DNA from: Phyllobacterium sophorae
GTDB taxonomy: Bacteria > Pseudomonadota > Alphaproteobacteria > Rhizobiales > Rhizobiaceae
Reading direction: 5' to 3'
Assembly (NCBI RefSeq): GCF_003010965.1
Contig: NZ_PGGM01000001.1
Location: forward strand, 744,001-808,000
Length of the DNA: 64,000 nt
Every line of letters begins with the position of its first letter. Positions within the stretch are counted from its first letter, which is position 1. The notes below the pieces were generated by a model. That model was not told where the DNA came from, made no database searches, and saw nothing but the letters and a program-made list of their open reading frames with translations. Shown piece by piece: positions 42,923-52,020 of the stretch. The position numbers were made by a program, and so were the translations under genes.

Positions 42923-43672
42923 ATGTTCGCAGCCATTCAGCCGCGCCGGCTATACCGGCAGGTGGCAGACCAGATACGCACACTGATCGAGGGCGGCAAA
43001 TTTGCCGTTGGCGAGCGGTTGCCGGGAGAGCGCGAACTGGCCGAGGAGCTTGGCGTATCCCGTCCGACAATCCGTGAAGCGCTGATTGCGCTCGAGGTGG
43101 AGGGGCTTGTGCATATCCGCATGGGTTCCGGCATCTACGTCACGGGCCAGCAGCGTGAAAAGCCTGCGCTGGCACCGGCCGACGATCTGGAGGGACCGTT
43201 CGAACTCCTGCGCGCGCGATCGCTCATCGAGTGTGCAATCGCCGAGGAAGCCGCAACGGTCGTGACGCCCGATCACATCGAATCGATGGACGCGGTGCTG
43301 ACAAAGATGGCCCAAACATTCAACAGTCCGCGCACGTCCATTGCGCTCGATCGGACCTTTCACACGACGATTGCCAACATCATCGAAAACTCGGCTCTCA
43401 ACCGCTTTGTCGGTGAGCTCTTCGACCAGCGCATGACGCCGTATTTCGAAAAGCTGGCCAGCTATTTCGAGAGCCCTGCCTCATGGCGAGAGGCATTCGA
43501 GGAGCACCGGGCCATTCGCGATGCTATCGCTTCCGGCGATCCGGGACGCGCCAAGGAAGCGATGCGATATCACCTGCAACAATCGCAATTGAGATTTTCC
43601 AGAAGCTTCGATGAAGATCTGGAAAGCGATAAGGGCCGTTCTGTGAAGGGCGGCCGAAATGGAAAGATCTGA
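42923..43672 (+). CDS. GntR family regulator, FadR subfamily
   Basis: 249-residue regulator with an N-terminal winged helix (LYRQVADQIRTLIEGGKFAVGERLPGERELAEELGVSRPTIREAL in parts) and an all-helical FCD ligand domain (RSLIECAIAEEAA, DRTFHTTIANIIENS, HRAIRDAI with metal-type histidines). ATG 42923 has GGGGAGG 4 bases upstream and is better than GTG 42908. It precedes, in the same direction, a TRAP transporter and idnD-like dehydrogenase, so it likely responds to a sugar acid such as idonate or gluconate, which is inference. Confidence 0.9.
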   Translation: MFAAIQPRRLYRQVADQIRTLIEGGKFAVGERLPGERELAEELGVSRPTIREALIALEVEGLVHIRMGSGIYVTGQQREKPALAPADDLEGPFELLRARSLIECAIAEEAATVVTPDHIESMDAVLTKMAQTFNSPRTSIALDRTFHTTIANIIENSALNRFVGELFDQRMTPYFEKLASYFESPASWREAFEEHRAIRDAIASGDPGRAKEAMRYHLQQSQLRFSRSFDEDLESDKGRSVKGGRNGKI

Positions 43673-43696
43673 AATTCAATCTGGGAGGATAACGGC

Positions 43697-44674
43697 ATGA
43701 AGATCAAACTCACGGCAATTCTGGGCGCGGTTGCCGCGCTCGCACTTTCGGCGGCAGCCGCTCAGGCGCAGACCGCGCTGAAGTGGGCGCATGTGTACGA
43801 GACATCCGAGCCATTTCATACGGAATCCGTATGGGCGGCAGAAGAGATCGGCAAGCGGACCGATGGCCGCTACAAGATCGACGTATTCCCGGCATCGCAG
43901 CTGGGCAAGGAAGCCGACATCAACCAGGGCCTGAAGCTGGGTACGGTCGATATCATCATTTCCGGTTCGAGCTTCGCAGCACGCGACTACAAGCCGATCG
44001 GCGTAACTTATTTCCCCTACATTTTCCGCGGGCCGGAACATCTTATCGCTTATACGAAGAGTGATGTCTTCAAGCGGCTCGCAGCCGGCTATGAGGAAAA
44101 GAGCGGCAACCACATCGCGGCCGTCAGTTATTATGGCACCCGCCAGACCACGTCGAACAAGCCCATCGCCAAGTGCGCGGACATGCAGGGCCTGAAGATA
44201 CGTGTGCCTGACGTTCCGGCCTATCTCGCCATGCCGCGCGCCTGCGGTGCCAATACCACGCCCATCGCCTTCGCCGAGGTCTACCTCGCGCTGCAGAACG
44301 GCACGGTCGAGGCGCAGGAAAACCCGCTGACCACCATCGAAGCCAAGAAGTTCTTCGAGGTGCAGAAGAACATCATCCTGACCGGTCACATCGTCGATCA
44401 TCTCAATACGGTGATCTCGAAGCAGCTCTGGTCGAGCCTTTCCGATGAAGACAAGAAGATCTTCAGCGACGTCATGCAAGAGGCGGCAGAAAAGACGACA
44501 AAGATCATCGCGGACAAGGAAAAGGCGCTGGTCGCGAGCTTCAAGGAACGCGGTTTGAGCGTGACCGACATCGACAAGGCCGACTTCGAAAAGAACGTCA
44601 TGGAAAAGGTGAAGTTCGAGGATTTCGGCTACGACAAGTCCGACTGGGAAGCCATCCGCGCCATCAAGGAATGA
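43697..44674 (+). CDS. TRAP transporter substrate-binding protein (DctP family)
   Basis: 325-residue periplasmic protein with a signal peptide (cleavage after QAQ near residue 24). DctP folds bind organic acids through a conserved arginine, here in GLKIRVPDVPAY, and the signature GANTTPIAFAEVYLALQNGTVEAQENPL follows. GGGAGGA precedes the ATG. The locus order regulator-SBP-small permease-large permease-dehydrogenase suggests uptake of an aldonate-type sugar acid. Confidence 0.94.
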   Translation: MKIKLTAILGAVAALALSAAAAQAQTALKWAHVYETSEPFHTESVWAAEEIGKRTDGRYKIDVFPASQLGKEADINQGLKLGTVDIIISGSSFAARDYKPIGVTYFPYIFRGPEHLIAYTKSDVFKRLAAGYEEKSGNHIAAVSYYGTRQTTSNKPIAKCADMQGLKIRVPDVPAYLAMPRACGANTTPIAFAEVYLALQNGTVEAQENPLTTIEAKKFFEVQKNIILTGHIVDHLNTVISKQLWSSLSDEDKKIFSDVMQEAAEKTTKIIADKEKALVASFKERGLSVTDIDKADFEKNVMEKVKFEDFGYDKSDWEAIRAIKE

Positions 44675-44680
44675 CTGACG

Positions 44681-44715
44681 ATGGCCGGGCGCTCTTCTTG
44701 CCCGGCCATTTCTCC
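44681..44715 (+). promoter_or_regulatory. Intra-operon hairpin between dctP-type and dctQ-type genes
   Basis: Perfect 10-bp stem ATGGCCGGGC/GCCCGGCCAT with a 9-base loop, followed by TTCTCCT. It stands 7 bases after the binding-protein stop. Such hairpins commonly stabilise the upstream message or partly end transcription so that the binding protein is made in excess over the permeases. Confidence 0.62.
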
Positions 44716-44740
44716 TGAGACCTGATGACCGGAGACAACC

Positions 44741-45313
44741 ATGTCAAATGAAGTTCACACACAGATTACCGCCGAGGAAATCGCCCATTCCTTCGAAGAA
44801 GCGGCGCCTGTCGCCAATGTTGCAGATTATGCAATCGAAGACTGGCTTACACTGATCGTCTTCTGGCTGATGACAGGCTGTGTCTTTCTGCAATTTTTCA
44901 CGCGCTATGTCCTGAACGACAGCTATGCCTGGACCGAGGAAATCGCCATCAATTGCCTGATCGGCGTGGTGTTTCTCGGATCGGTGATGTGTGTGCGCGT
45001 CTCCCGCCATATTCAGGTGGATGTGTTCTACCACTACATTCCGGCATCCGTTGCCCGCGTCCTGTCGATCTTCGTCGATCTGGTGCGCATAGCCTTCTTC
45101 GTCTACGCCGTCTGGCTGATGTGGCGCTATGTCGACATCGTTGCCGACGAGCGCATGGTGACGGTGGATCTGCCCCGCAACATCGTTTTCTACGGTGTCC
45201 TGCTTGCATTCGTCCTGATGCTGTTTCGCGCCATTCAGGTTTTCATCAGCAATATTCGCCGCGGCTACTCCGTTCTGGAACGCCCCGAAGAATTCCAGAA
45301 GATCGAGGATTGA
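44741..45313 (+). CDS. TRAP transporter small permease (DctQ family)
   Basis: 190-residue inner-membrane protein with four predicted helices (about residues 30-52, 66-86, 107-127, 147-165). The QFFTRYVLNDSYAWTEEIAINCLIGVVFLG section is the DctQ signature, read in parts, and ends in a charged C-terminal tail. GGAG precedes the start. It is the partner of the large permease that begins 3 bases after its stop. Confidence 0.93.
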   Translation: MSNEVHTQITAEEIAHSFEEAAPVANVADYAIEDWLTLIVFWLMTGCVFLQFFTRYVLNDSYAWTEEIAINCLIGVVFLGSVMCVRVSRHIQVDVFYHYIPASVARVLSIFVDLVRIAFFVYAVWLMWRYVDIVADERMVTVDLPRNIVFYGVLLAFVLMLFRAIQVFISNIRRGYSVLERPEEFQKIED

Positions 45314-45316
45314 TCG

Positions 45317-46723
45317 ATGCTATTGCTTGTCGGAACTTTTCTCGTCCTCATGCTTGTTGGCGTGCCGGTGGCCATTTCCATGGCGGTGGCGTCCGTCCTT
45401 TACCTCGTGTTCTTCGGCGTTGCCCCCGACATCATCGTCGCGCAGCGCATGATCGCGGGCGTCGAAAGCTTCCCTCTGCTCGCCGTGCCATTCTTTATCC
45501 TGGCGGGCAATCTGATGAATTCGGCGGGCGTTACCGGCCGGATCTATTCCTTCGCCGTCGCCCTTGTCGGCTGGATGAAGGGTGGTCTGGCACAGGTCAA
45601 CATCATTGGCTCGGTGATCTTCTCCGGCATGTCGGGAACAGCGCTTGCCGACGCTGCCGGTATCGGCACCATCGAGATCAAGGCGATGAAGGATCACGGC
45701 TATCCCGTGGAAGCGGCAGTCGGCGTGACCGCCGCGTCCGCAACGCTCGGCCCGATTTTCCCGCCATCGCTGCCCTTCGTCATCTACGGCATGATGGCCA
45801 ATGTCTCCATCGGCGCCCTGTTCATGGCCGGCATCCTCCCGGGCGTCGTCATGACCGTGCTGATGATGGTTACCGTCGCCATCTTCGCCTACATCAAGAG
45901 GTGGGGTTCCGACGCGCCATTCAAGGTCAAGCAGCTTCTGGAAGCCTCGCTTGAAATTGTCGTGGTTTTCGCTGTTCCACTGGTCATCTATCTGCTGACC
46001 CTGACCGGCCTGTCTGTCAATGCCTCCGTCGGTATCGCACTCGTGCTCCTGCTTGCGGTCGACTGGTATTTCGACTTCTCCGCGGTCATGGCGCTGATGA
46101 CGCCGGTCATCCTGATCGGCGGCATGACCATGGGCTGGTTCACGCCGACGGAAGCGGCCGTCGCAGCCGTGCTCTGGTCGCTGTTCCTCGGCCTGGTGCG
46201 TTATCGCACGATGACACTCGCGAGCCTTGCCAAGGCCAGCTTCGACACGATCGAGACCACCGCATCCGTGCTTTTCATCGTGACGGCGGCCTCCGTCTTC
46301 GCCTGGCTGCTGACAGTGAGCCAGGCGGCGCAGCTGCTGTCGACGGCCATTCTCTCGATCACCGAGAACAAATGGGTGTTCCTGATCCTGGTCAATCTGC
46401 TGATGCTGTTCGTCGGCTGCTTTCTCGATACGATCGCCGCAATCACCATCCTCGTGCCGATCCTTTTGCCGCTTGTACTGAAATTCGGTATCGACCCGGT
46501 GCATTTCGGTCTGATCATGACGTTGAACCTGATGATCGGGCTTCTGCATCCGCCGCTGGGCATGGTACTATTCGTGCTGTCGCGGGTTGCCAAGCTTTCG
46601 GTCGAGCGCACAACCATGGCCATCCTGCCCTGGCTCGTTCCGCTTTTCATCGCACTGATCGCCATCACCTTCGTTCCGGCGATTACACTTTGGCTTCCAA
46701 CACAATTGGGTCTGATCAAATGA
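45317..46723 (+). CDS. TRAP transporter large permease (DctM family)
   Basis: 468-residue polytopic protein with about 12-13 membrane segments, the transport subunit driven by sodium or protons. Signature stretches: VPVAISMAVASVLYLVFFG, PFFILAGNLMNSAGVTGRI, GMSGTALADAAGIGTIEIKAM, GPIFPPSLPFVIYG, and FLDTIAAITILVPIL. Full length. Its stop overlaps the dehydrogenase start (ATGA), linking import with the first catabolic step. The ribosome site is inside the end of the small-permease gene. Confidence 0.95.
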   Translation: MLLLVGTFLVLMLVGVPVAISMAVASVLYLVFFGVAPDIIVAQRMIAGVESFPLLAVPFFILAGNLMNSAGVTGRIYSFAVALVGWMKGGLAQVNIIGSVIFSGMSGTALADAAGIGTIEIKAMKDHGYPVEAAVGVTAASATLGPIFPPSLPFVIYGMMANVSIGALFMAGILPGVVMTVLMMVTVAIFAYIKRWGSDAPFKVKQLLEASLEIVVVFAVPLVIYLLTLTGLSVNASVGIALVLLLAVDWYFDFSAVMALMTPVILIGGMTMGWFTPTEAAVAAVLWSLFLGLVRYRTMTLASLAKASFDTIETTASVLFIVTAASVFAWLLTVSQAAQLLSTAILSITENKWVFLILVNLLMLFVGCFLDTIAAITILVPILLPLVLKFGIDPVHFGLIMTLNLMIGLLHPPLGMVLFVLSRVAKLSVERTTMAILPWLVPLFIALIAITFVPAITLWLPTQLGLIK

Positions 46724-47766
46724 GTACCAAAGGCATTGCTGCAACTCTCTTCGGCGCGGAAGATCTGCGCGTCGTCGACGTCGAACTCGGCGAGCTCCAA
46801 CCCAATATGGTTCGGGTCAAGTTCGGCGCCGGAGGTATCTGCGGCTCGGACATGCATTATTTCCGCCATGCCAGAACCGGCGATTTCGTCGTCACCTCGC
46901 CGCTCATTCTAGGCCATGAGGTAGCCGGCGAGATAGTAGGGGTTGGCAGCAACGTCACCGGGCTTACCATTGGTGAACGGGTCGCGGTCAATCCGTCCCG
47001 CTGGTGCGAGCGGTGCGTCTACTGCCATGAAGGCCGCGCCAATCTTTGCGAGAACATCTATTTCATGGGCTCGGCGTCGAAGACGCCGCATATGCAGGGC
47101 GGGTTCGCCAGTGTTTTCGATGCGACTGCGGCGCAATGCGTCAAGGTACCGGCGGAGCTGTCCTTTCAGGCGGCCGCGCTGGCCGAACCCTTGGCGGTTT
47201 GCCTGCACGCGGTGCGCCGCGCGGGGCATGTAAAGGGCTTCTCGACGATTGTCTTTGGCGCCGGTCCAATCGGTCTTTTGACAATGCTTGCATTGAAACA
47301 CGCGGATGCGGGTTCAGTCACCATGGTCGACGTCGCAGCTGCACCGTTGAAATTTGCCCAAGAGCTTGGCGCCGATCAGATCGTCGATCTTTCGAAAGGC
47401 GAAGAGCAACTGGCTGAGCTCGCGGCGGCCACGCCATTCGACATCGCCTTCGAAATCTCCGGAACGGCGGCGGGGCTTGCCTCTGCCATCCGAACGGTAC
47501 GGCGCGGCGGCACGGTGGTGCAGGTCGGCAACCTTGCCGGCGGGACAATTCCGGTCCCTGCCAATGCCGTAATGGCGAAAGAGCTCGACCTCGTCGGAAC
47601 GTTCCGCTTTGGCGAAGAGTTCTTCGAGGCGGTCGAGTTGATCGTCGAAGGCAAGATCGATGTGCTCAAGCTGGTAACAGGGGAGTACAGGCTGTCCGAG
47701 GCGCCTGAAGCTTTCCGGATGGCCTTGGACAGGTCACGAAGCGTCAAGGTGGTCCTAACGGCCTAA
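46720..47766 (+). CDS. idnD: L-idonate 5-dehydrogenase-like zinc dehydrogenase
   Basis: 348-residue medium-chain zinc dehydrogenase. Catalytic zinc residues are in GICGSDMHYFRHART and LGHEVAGEIV, structural Cys in WCERCVYCHEGRANLCE, and Rossmann motif VFGAGPIGLLTMLA. The combination HYFRHARTGDF and NPSRWCERCVYC is characteristic of L-idonate 5-dehydrogenases, which oxidise L-idonate to 5-ketogluconate. ATG 46720 overlaps the large permease stop; the frame upstream is not coding. The 5-ketogluconate reductase (idnO) is not in the window, so the product must be handled elsewhere. Confidence 0.87.
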   Translation: MSTKGIAATLFGAEDLRVVDVELGELQPNMVRVKFGAGGICGSDMHYFRHARTGDFVVTSPLILGHEVAGEIVGVGSNVTGLTIGERVAVNPSRWCERCVYCHEGRANLCENIYFMGSASKTPHMQGGFASVFDATAAQCVKVPAELSFQAAALAEPLAVCLHAVRRAGHVKGFSTIVFGAGPIGLLTMLALKHADAGSVTMVDVAAAPLKFAQELGADQIVDLSKGEEQLAELAAATPFDIAFEISGTAAGLASAIRTVRRGGTVVQVGNLAGGTIPVPANAVMAKELDLVGTFRFGEEFFEAVELIVEGKIDVLKLVTGEYRLSEAPEAFRMALDRSRSVKVVLTA

Positions 47767-47927
47767 ACCTATTTGGTAACAGGACAGGGAGCGACAATTT
47801 GCTGTAGATGTTCACGCTTGGCGTAGGCGTTCAAATCGGCTAACAAGCACTGGTTAAACTGAATATTTCAACCATCCTGCGCTAGATTTTTTATTCTTTC
47901 GCAAGTTCAGAGATCCGGAAAATAAAC

Positions 47928-48797
47928 GTGCCGCGAGTCTATATGTCTTTATATTCACTTCCGAAAATCGTGGCATTGATGGGTTTGATCCTAGGGGTTG
48001 CAAGCGGCTGTACCACAGCGGCCACGCTTGATCCGGCCGGGGTGGTTTCTGGCCCTGTTTCCGAAAAATCAGCTTCTATCGTCGTCGATGGCAGCACCGG
48101 GGTCGTTCTCTATCAGGCGAGCGCCGATCTGCCGCGCATTCCTGCATCACTGACCAAGATGATGACGCTTTACCTCACGTTCGAGGCCCTCCAATCCGGG
48201 CGAATAACCAAGTCGACGCTGATTCCCGTGTCGGCACACGCTGCATCGCAGGCGCCGAGCAAGCTCGGCTTCAGACCCGGTCAGACAATCGATGTCGATA
48301 CGGCGATCAAGGCGATCGTGGTGAAATCGGCCAATGACGTGGCGGCAGCGCTTGCCGAATATCTCGGCGGCACGGAGGAGCAGTTCGCCGCGCTGATGAC
48401 CGACAAGGCACGCCGCCTCGGTATGAGGGGCACGACGTTCCACAATGCCTCGGGTCTGCCTGATCCGCAGCAGATCACCACGGCGCGCGATATGGCGCTG
48501 CTGGGCCTCGCCCTGCGCCGGCATTATCCGCAGCAATATTATTATTTCGGGACCCAGGAATTCGTCTTCAACGGCAAGCTGGTTCGTGGTCACAACCGCG
48601 TGCTGAGCCAATTGAATGGCGCAGACGGCATCAAGACCGGTTATGTTCGGGCTTCCGGCTTCAACATTGTCACCTCCGTCAGTGACAATGGCCGCCAGCT
48701 CGTTGCTGTGGTCATGGGCGGGAATACGGCGAAGACCCGCGATGCACAGGTCGTCAGCCTGGTGAACACTTATCTACCTCAGGTTGCTTCCAGATAA
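47928..48797 (+). CDS. D-alanyl-D-alanine carboxypeptidase (peptidase S11)
   Basis: 289-residue penicillin-binding type D,D-carboxypeptidase that trims the terminal D-Ala of peptidoglycan stems. The motifs are S74-L-T-K77 (PASLTKM), the SxN in VVKSANDVA and the KTG in DGIKTGY. A lipobox (VASGC, Cys28) suggests lipid anchoring. The start may be GTG 47928 or ATG 47943. It lacks the C-terminal amphipathic anchor of DacA/DacC, consistent with the lipoprotein signal. It lies 100 bases upstream of a three-gene cassette on the same strand. Confidence 0.92.
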   Translation: MPRVYMSLYSLPKIVALMGLILGVASGCTTAATLDPAGVVSGPVSEKSASIVVDGSTGVVLYQASADLPRIPASLTKMMTLYLTFEALQSGRITKSTLIPVSAHAASQAPSKLGFRPGQTIDVDTAIKAIVVKSANDVAAALAEYLGGTEEQFAALMTDKARRLGMRGTTFHNASGLPDPQQITTARDMALLGLALRRHYPQQYYYFGTQEFVFNGKLVRGHNRVLSQLNGADGIKTGYVRASGFNIVTSVSDNGRQLVAVVMGGNTAKTRDAQVVSLVNTYLPQVASR

Positions 48798-48897
48798 ATC
48801 CAAGGGTTGAAATATACCTGCTGGTCGTTGCATGGTTGGCACGATAACGACTCATTATTGATCCGGACTACCGGCTCAAGGCGAGAAGGATCGGCTA

Positions 48898-49488
48898 ATG
48901 TGGTCCCACGTTTTGAACCTGCGCAGTCAAGCTATCGCTTGGCTCACAGCGGGTATTGGTTCCTTCGCGGCTCTGGCGGTCGCGTTTGCACTCGGCGCAT
49001 TCGAGGCTATGCCGCAGCAGCAGGATCCGCAATTCACACCCAACGAGACAGTAGATGCAGGGCAGTGGCGCATCAAGCCGCTCGCCGCCCGCGTCACCAG
49101 CGAGAAGGCGTTCGGCGTGACGCCGAAGGAGGGCCAGAAGGCCATTGTCTTCGAGGCTGAAATGACGAATCTCACGGCGAGATCATCAAAGGATTATTAC
49201 GGGGTTTTCCATTTCCCGTCTGCTATCGACGCACAAGCTGAAAAGCCGATGATCTATCTTGCACGCGATATGGCGCTTCTCCCGGATTTGCATCCGGGCA
49301 TGACCGAAAAGATGGCCTATGTCTGGCTGGTGCCGGCCAATGCCGCCCCCACCGGTGCTGTCGAGTTTCTGGTGACCGCAAAGGTATACAAACCGCGTGA
49401 CAATCTGACAGGCAGTCCCGGCTGGTACAACGAGCACACGGCTGGAACAGTTCGTTTCCCGGTTTCTGCACAGGCTGCACAGCAATGA
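48898..49488 (+). CDS. Unknown membrane-anchored protein A
   Basis: 196 residues, not recognised. One N-terminal membrane span (about residues 12-34) places the rest in the periplasm. The ectodomain looks beta-rich, with VARDM-like text IYLARDMALLPDLHPGMTEKMAYVWLVPANA resembling the DUF4352/Ig-like surface folds only in general pattern. GAAGGA is 7 bases before the ATG. It overlaps gene B by 4 bases (ATGA), so A, B and C are one operon, possibly continuing from the carboxypeptidase upstream. Confidence 0.72.
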   Translation: MWSHVLNLRSQAIAWLTAGIGSFAALAVAFALGAFEAMPQQQDPQFTPNETVDAGQWRIKPLAARVTSEKAFGVTPKEGQKAIVFEAEMTNLTARSSKDYYGVFHFPSAIDAQAEKPMIYLARDMALLPDLHPGMTEKMAYVWLVPANAAPTGAVEFLVTAKVYKPRDNLTGSPGWYNEHTAGTVRFPVSAQAAQQ

Positions 49489-50075
49489 AACGCAAGCTGG
49501 GAAATATACTGGTGCTTTGCCTGGCGATTGCAGTTCTCTACGGCATGCAGCGATCCAAGCCGCACTATATGGATTTGACGGGCCCGATGCCGGTGCACGG
49601 CAAGATGCATGAACCCGTGCGCACGCGGCAGTTCGACGTGACAGTTGACAATGTGGTGTTCGCCCGCGAGCTGACGCTCGACAGGTTTGGCGCCACCAAA
49701 GTGCTGACGACATCGGGATTGTGGGTGGTTGTGACCGCGCAGCTTGCCGCCACCAATGCCTCCAATACCGTGGCGCAGGCCAGCTGGGTCGGACCGACTG
49801 GACTGCAATATGACAGCTCGGATCGTGCCGGTTATCTGCCGGGGCTGCCCCCGCATTCGCTCAATCCAGGTTTGCCGAAGACTGCGCGCTTTATCTTTGA
49901 GACCCTGCCCGATCAGGTCAATGGCGCCACGTTTGTCGTGTCGAACCAGCTCTTTCCGAGGCTGGATTCGCAGGCGCGGATCGCCATTGACGATTTCAGG
50001 AAATTCAACGATGGACAGCCTTTGATCGTCGATAGCTTCGATCTGCGCAATTCCGCAACCGTATCCGGGAACTGA
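49485..50075 (+). CDS. Unknown membrane-anchored protein B
   Basis: 196 residues, not recognised. One N-terminal membrane span (about residues 6-21), then a beta-rich ectodomain starting FDVTVDNVVFARELTL and LWVVVTAQLAATNAS, with the alternation typical of DUF4352-type folds. The region around residues 130-140 (FIFETLPDQVNGATF) resembles the matching place in proteins A and C: a hydrophobic strand pair before the end. It overlaps gene A and ends 3 bases before gene C. No catalytic motif is visible. Confidence 0.72.
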   Translation: MKRKLGNILVLCLAIAVLYGMQRSKPHYMDLTGPMPVHGKMHEPVRTRQFDVTVDNVVFARELTLDRFGATKVLTTSGLWVVVTAQLAATNASNTVAQASWVGPTGLQYDSSDRAGYLPGLPPHSLNPGLPKTARFIFETLPDQVNGATFVVSNQLFPRLDSQARIAIDDFRKFNDGQPLIVDSFDLRNSATVSGN

Positions 50076-50078
50076 GCG

Positions 50079-50648
50079 ATGAGCGCGTTAGACGAGACAG
50101 GATCGCAGCCGGAGGGCAAGTGGCGCCGCCGCAGTCTCTGGGCACTGATTGTGCTCGCACCGCTGACATTGCTCGAGATTTCCTATGACAGTGTGAAGGA
50201 ACTGGTGCGGGGCAATGATCTTTGGCCGCGGGAAGTGGCGGCAAGCCAGACGGTGACATTCGGGGGCAGCAACTGGCAGTTCGCTTCGCTGAAAACGGTC
50301 GATGGCGTCAAAGCGGGCTCACTGCCGGCAGGGTCGGTCCCAGTGATTGCCCGCTTCCTAGTCGAGGTTGGCAATCCCGATCTGCAAAATCTATGGCTCG
50401 GCTGTTCGATCAAATTGGTGGATGCCAATGGGCGGTCGTGGCTGCCAGCGTCGGTCCCGGGCATGCCCTATCCGGCCGACGGCATCAAGACCTGCAGCTC
50501 GGCGGCCTTTTCCGGAGCTGAAAGCGGTGCGCGCATGGTCATCGAGGAGAATTTCCTTGTCCCTCAAGACGTGGCGGCCGAAGTGCGGCCGACGCTTGGT
50601 CTCGGCAGCGAGCGGCCATACTACTTGCGGTTTGCAGTGCCCAATTGA
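50079..50648 (+). CDS. Unknown membrane-anchored protein C
   Basis: 189 residues, not recognised. After a basic start, one membrane span lies at about residues 19-36, followed by an ectodomain with a cysteine pair (LGCSIKL and IKTCSSA, about residues 109 and 134) that could form a disulfide. The pattern span-ectodomain and strand order is like proteins A and B, suggesting the three arose by duplication, though identity is low. Its last 28 bases overlap the end of the convergent polytopic gene. Confidence 0.72.
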   Translation: MSALDETGSQPEGKWRRRSLWALIVLAPLTLLEISYDSVKELVRGNDLWPREVAASQTVTFGGSNWQFASLKTVDGVKAGSLPAGSVPVIARFLVEVGNPDLQNLWLGCSIKLVDANGRSWLPASVPGMPYPADGIKTCSSAAFSGAESGARMVIEENFLVPQDVAAEVRPTLGLGSERPYYLRFAVPN

Positions 50649-51949
50649 CCATCCATGGCCGGTGCGGCGGCAACGGCATGCGCCCGCGAGGTGACCTTCC
50701 TGGTCATCGAAAATGCTGTCTCGAGAACAGCTGCGAGGAAACAGATGCGGAGCGGTTCGACAAGAATGCCGGTCGAGGAATCCTGGAAGGGGCTACCGAA
50801 AAGTAGTGACACGCCGTGAGAAATCACCTGCCAATAATCGAGAGCCAGCGGGCCGATCAGTCGCGTGGCGCCGATCCATGCCCAGGCTGCAGCCCAGTCG
50901 ATCAGGCGGTAGCCGACGATCAACGTAATGATCAGCAACAGGCCGGAGTTCAGCGTCAGCCTGACCCCATTGGCGATGGGAAGATAGCGTGAACGATAAC
51001 CGCCGATGAAGTGCTCGACAAAGTCGCGCAGGAACTTCGGGATGGCTTTGTAACGCTCGCCGAAACGTTCGATGCGGTGGTGAATGCGCATGAGTTCCTT
51101 ATCGTCGCGGACATCATAGCCATAGACGAGCGCGACCATCACCAGCCAGATCACCGGCAGAAGGGCGTAGAAGAACAGTCCGATAATGGTGGTAGACACG
51201 CTGACGGAGGATTGCTCGACCGGGATGATGGTCGCGGCATGGGCAGTTGCAATTGGGAATTCGATGCTGGTCCAGAGTCCCTCGAACAGGTTGCCGATAT
51301 TGCGGGTGGTCAACCAGGCCAGAAACGTGTCCTTCCATCGGCTGATCACATAGAGACCGATGAAGATCCAGTTGGTCTCGCAAACGACCACGATGATCTG
51401 CCAGATGGAGCGGCCGGTCCTTTCCTTCATGATCTGCGCGAACTTGCGCACAACCCATGAAACCGCAACCGACAGGATAAGCCATTTGGAGTCGAGCACA
51501 TCAAGCACATTGCCCGACTCTCCCAATGGCGCGTAGGACAGGGCAAGGCGCGAATATTGCCGTATCGTATCGCCGAGAAACCCCCAGGCGGCGTAGTAGG
51601 CAAAGAACGGGAGAAGCGCCACGGCGATGATCGTGGCAAGGCGGGAAAGGCCGCGCTCCGGCCTGGCGCCGTCTGCTTCCCTTTGCGCCGTTGCTTGTGC
51701 CGCGGAGATCGAGGGTAATCCCGGCCGCACAATCTGGATCATGGAGACGGTCGTCACCAGTTGGGTAAGGGCGACAAGGGTCAGCAAGCCAAGGCCAGCG
51801 TAGTGGTTGATGAAGGCGGCCTTGACCGACAGCCACATCAGGAAGTCCGAGACAAGAAGGCCGAGGAGCACCATTGCGACCAGCTGGGGCCAGAAGCGCA
51901 ACCAGAGCTGGAATGTCAGCTTGATGGGCAATGCCACTTCGGCCAGCAT
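50621..51949 (-). CDS. Unknown polytopic membrane protein
   Basis: 442 residues, not recognised. Eight or so hydrophobic segments: about residues 20-40, 48-72, 105-125, 150-170, 185-202, 252-275, 328-345, 395-412. A large charged loop (around 275-320, RIHHRIERFGERYKAIPKFLRDFVEHF) sits between the later spans. No transport or enzyme signature is visible. It faces the A-B-C operon tail to tail with a 28-base overlap; co-location could be chance or could signal a shared envelope role. Confidence 0.72.
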   Translation of the reverse strand: MLAEVALPIKLTFQLWLRFWPQLVAMVLLGLLVSDFLMWLSVKAAFINHYAGLGLLTLVALTQLVTTVSMIQIVRPGLPSISAAQATAQREADGARPERGLSRLATIIAVALLPFFAYYAAWGFLGDTIRQYSRLALSYAPLGESGNVLDVLDSKWLILSVAVSWVVRKFAQIMKERTGRSIWQIIVVVCETNWIFIGLYVISRWKDTFLAWLTTRNIGNLFEGLWTSIEFPIATAHAATIIPVEQSSVSVSTTIIGLFFYALLPVIWLVMVALVYGYDVRDDKELMRIHHRIERFGERYKAIPKFLRDFVEHFIGGYRSRYLPIANGVRLTLNSGLLLIITLIVGYRLIDWAAAWAWIGATRLIGPLALDYWQVISHGVSLLFGSPFQDSSTGILVEPLRICFLAAVLETAFSMTRKVTSRAHAVAAAPAMDGQLGTANRK

Positions 51950-52020
51950 GAAAAACCTCTCGCGAATCTCATGCTGACCTTACTGATTTTTTCGGTGCTG
52001 TCACCGGCGGATGAGAACGG

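Noticed and set aside
45320..46549. Minus-strand open frame of 409 codons, very rich in His, Asp and Gln
   Set aside because: It is the antisense shadow of the TRAP large permease, whose membrane segments read backwards give charged residues.
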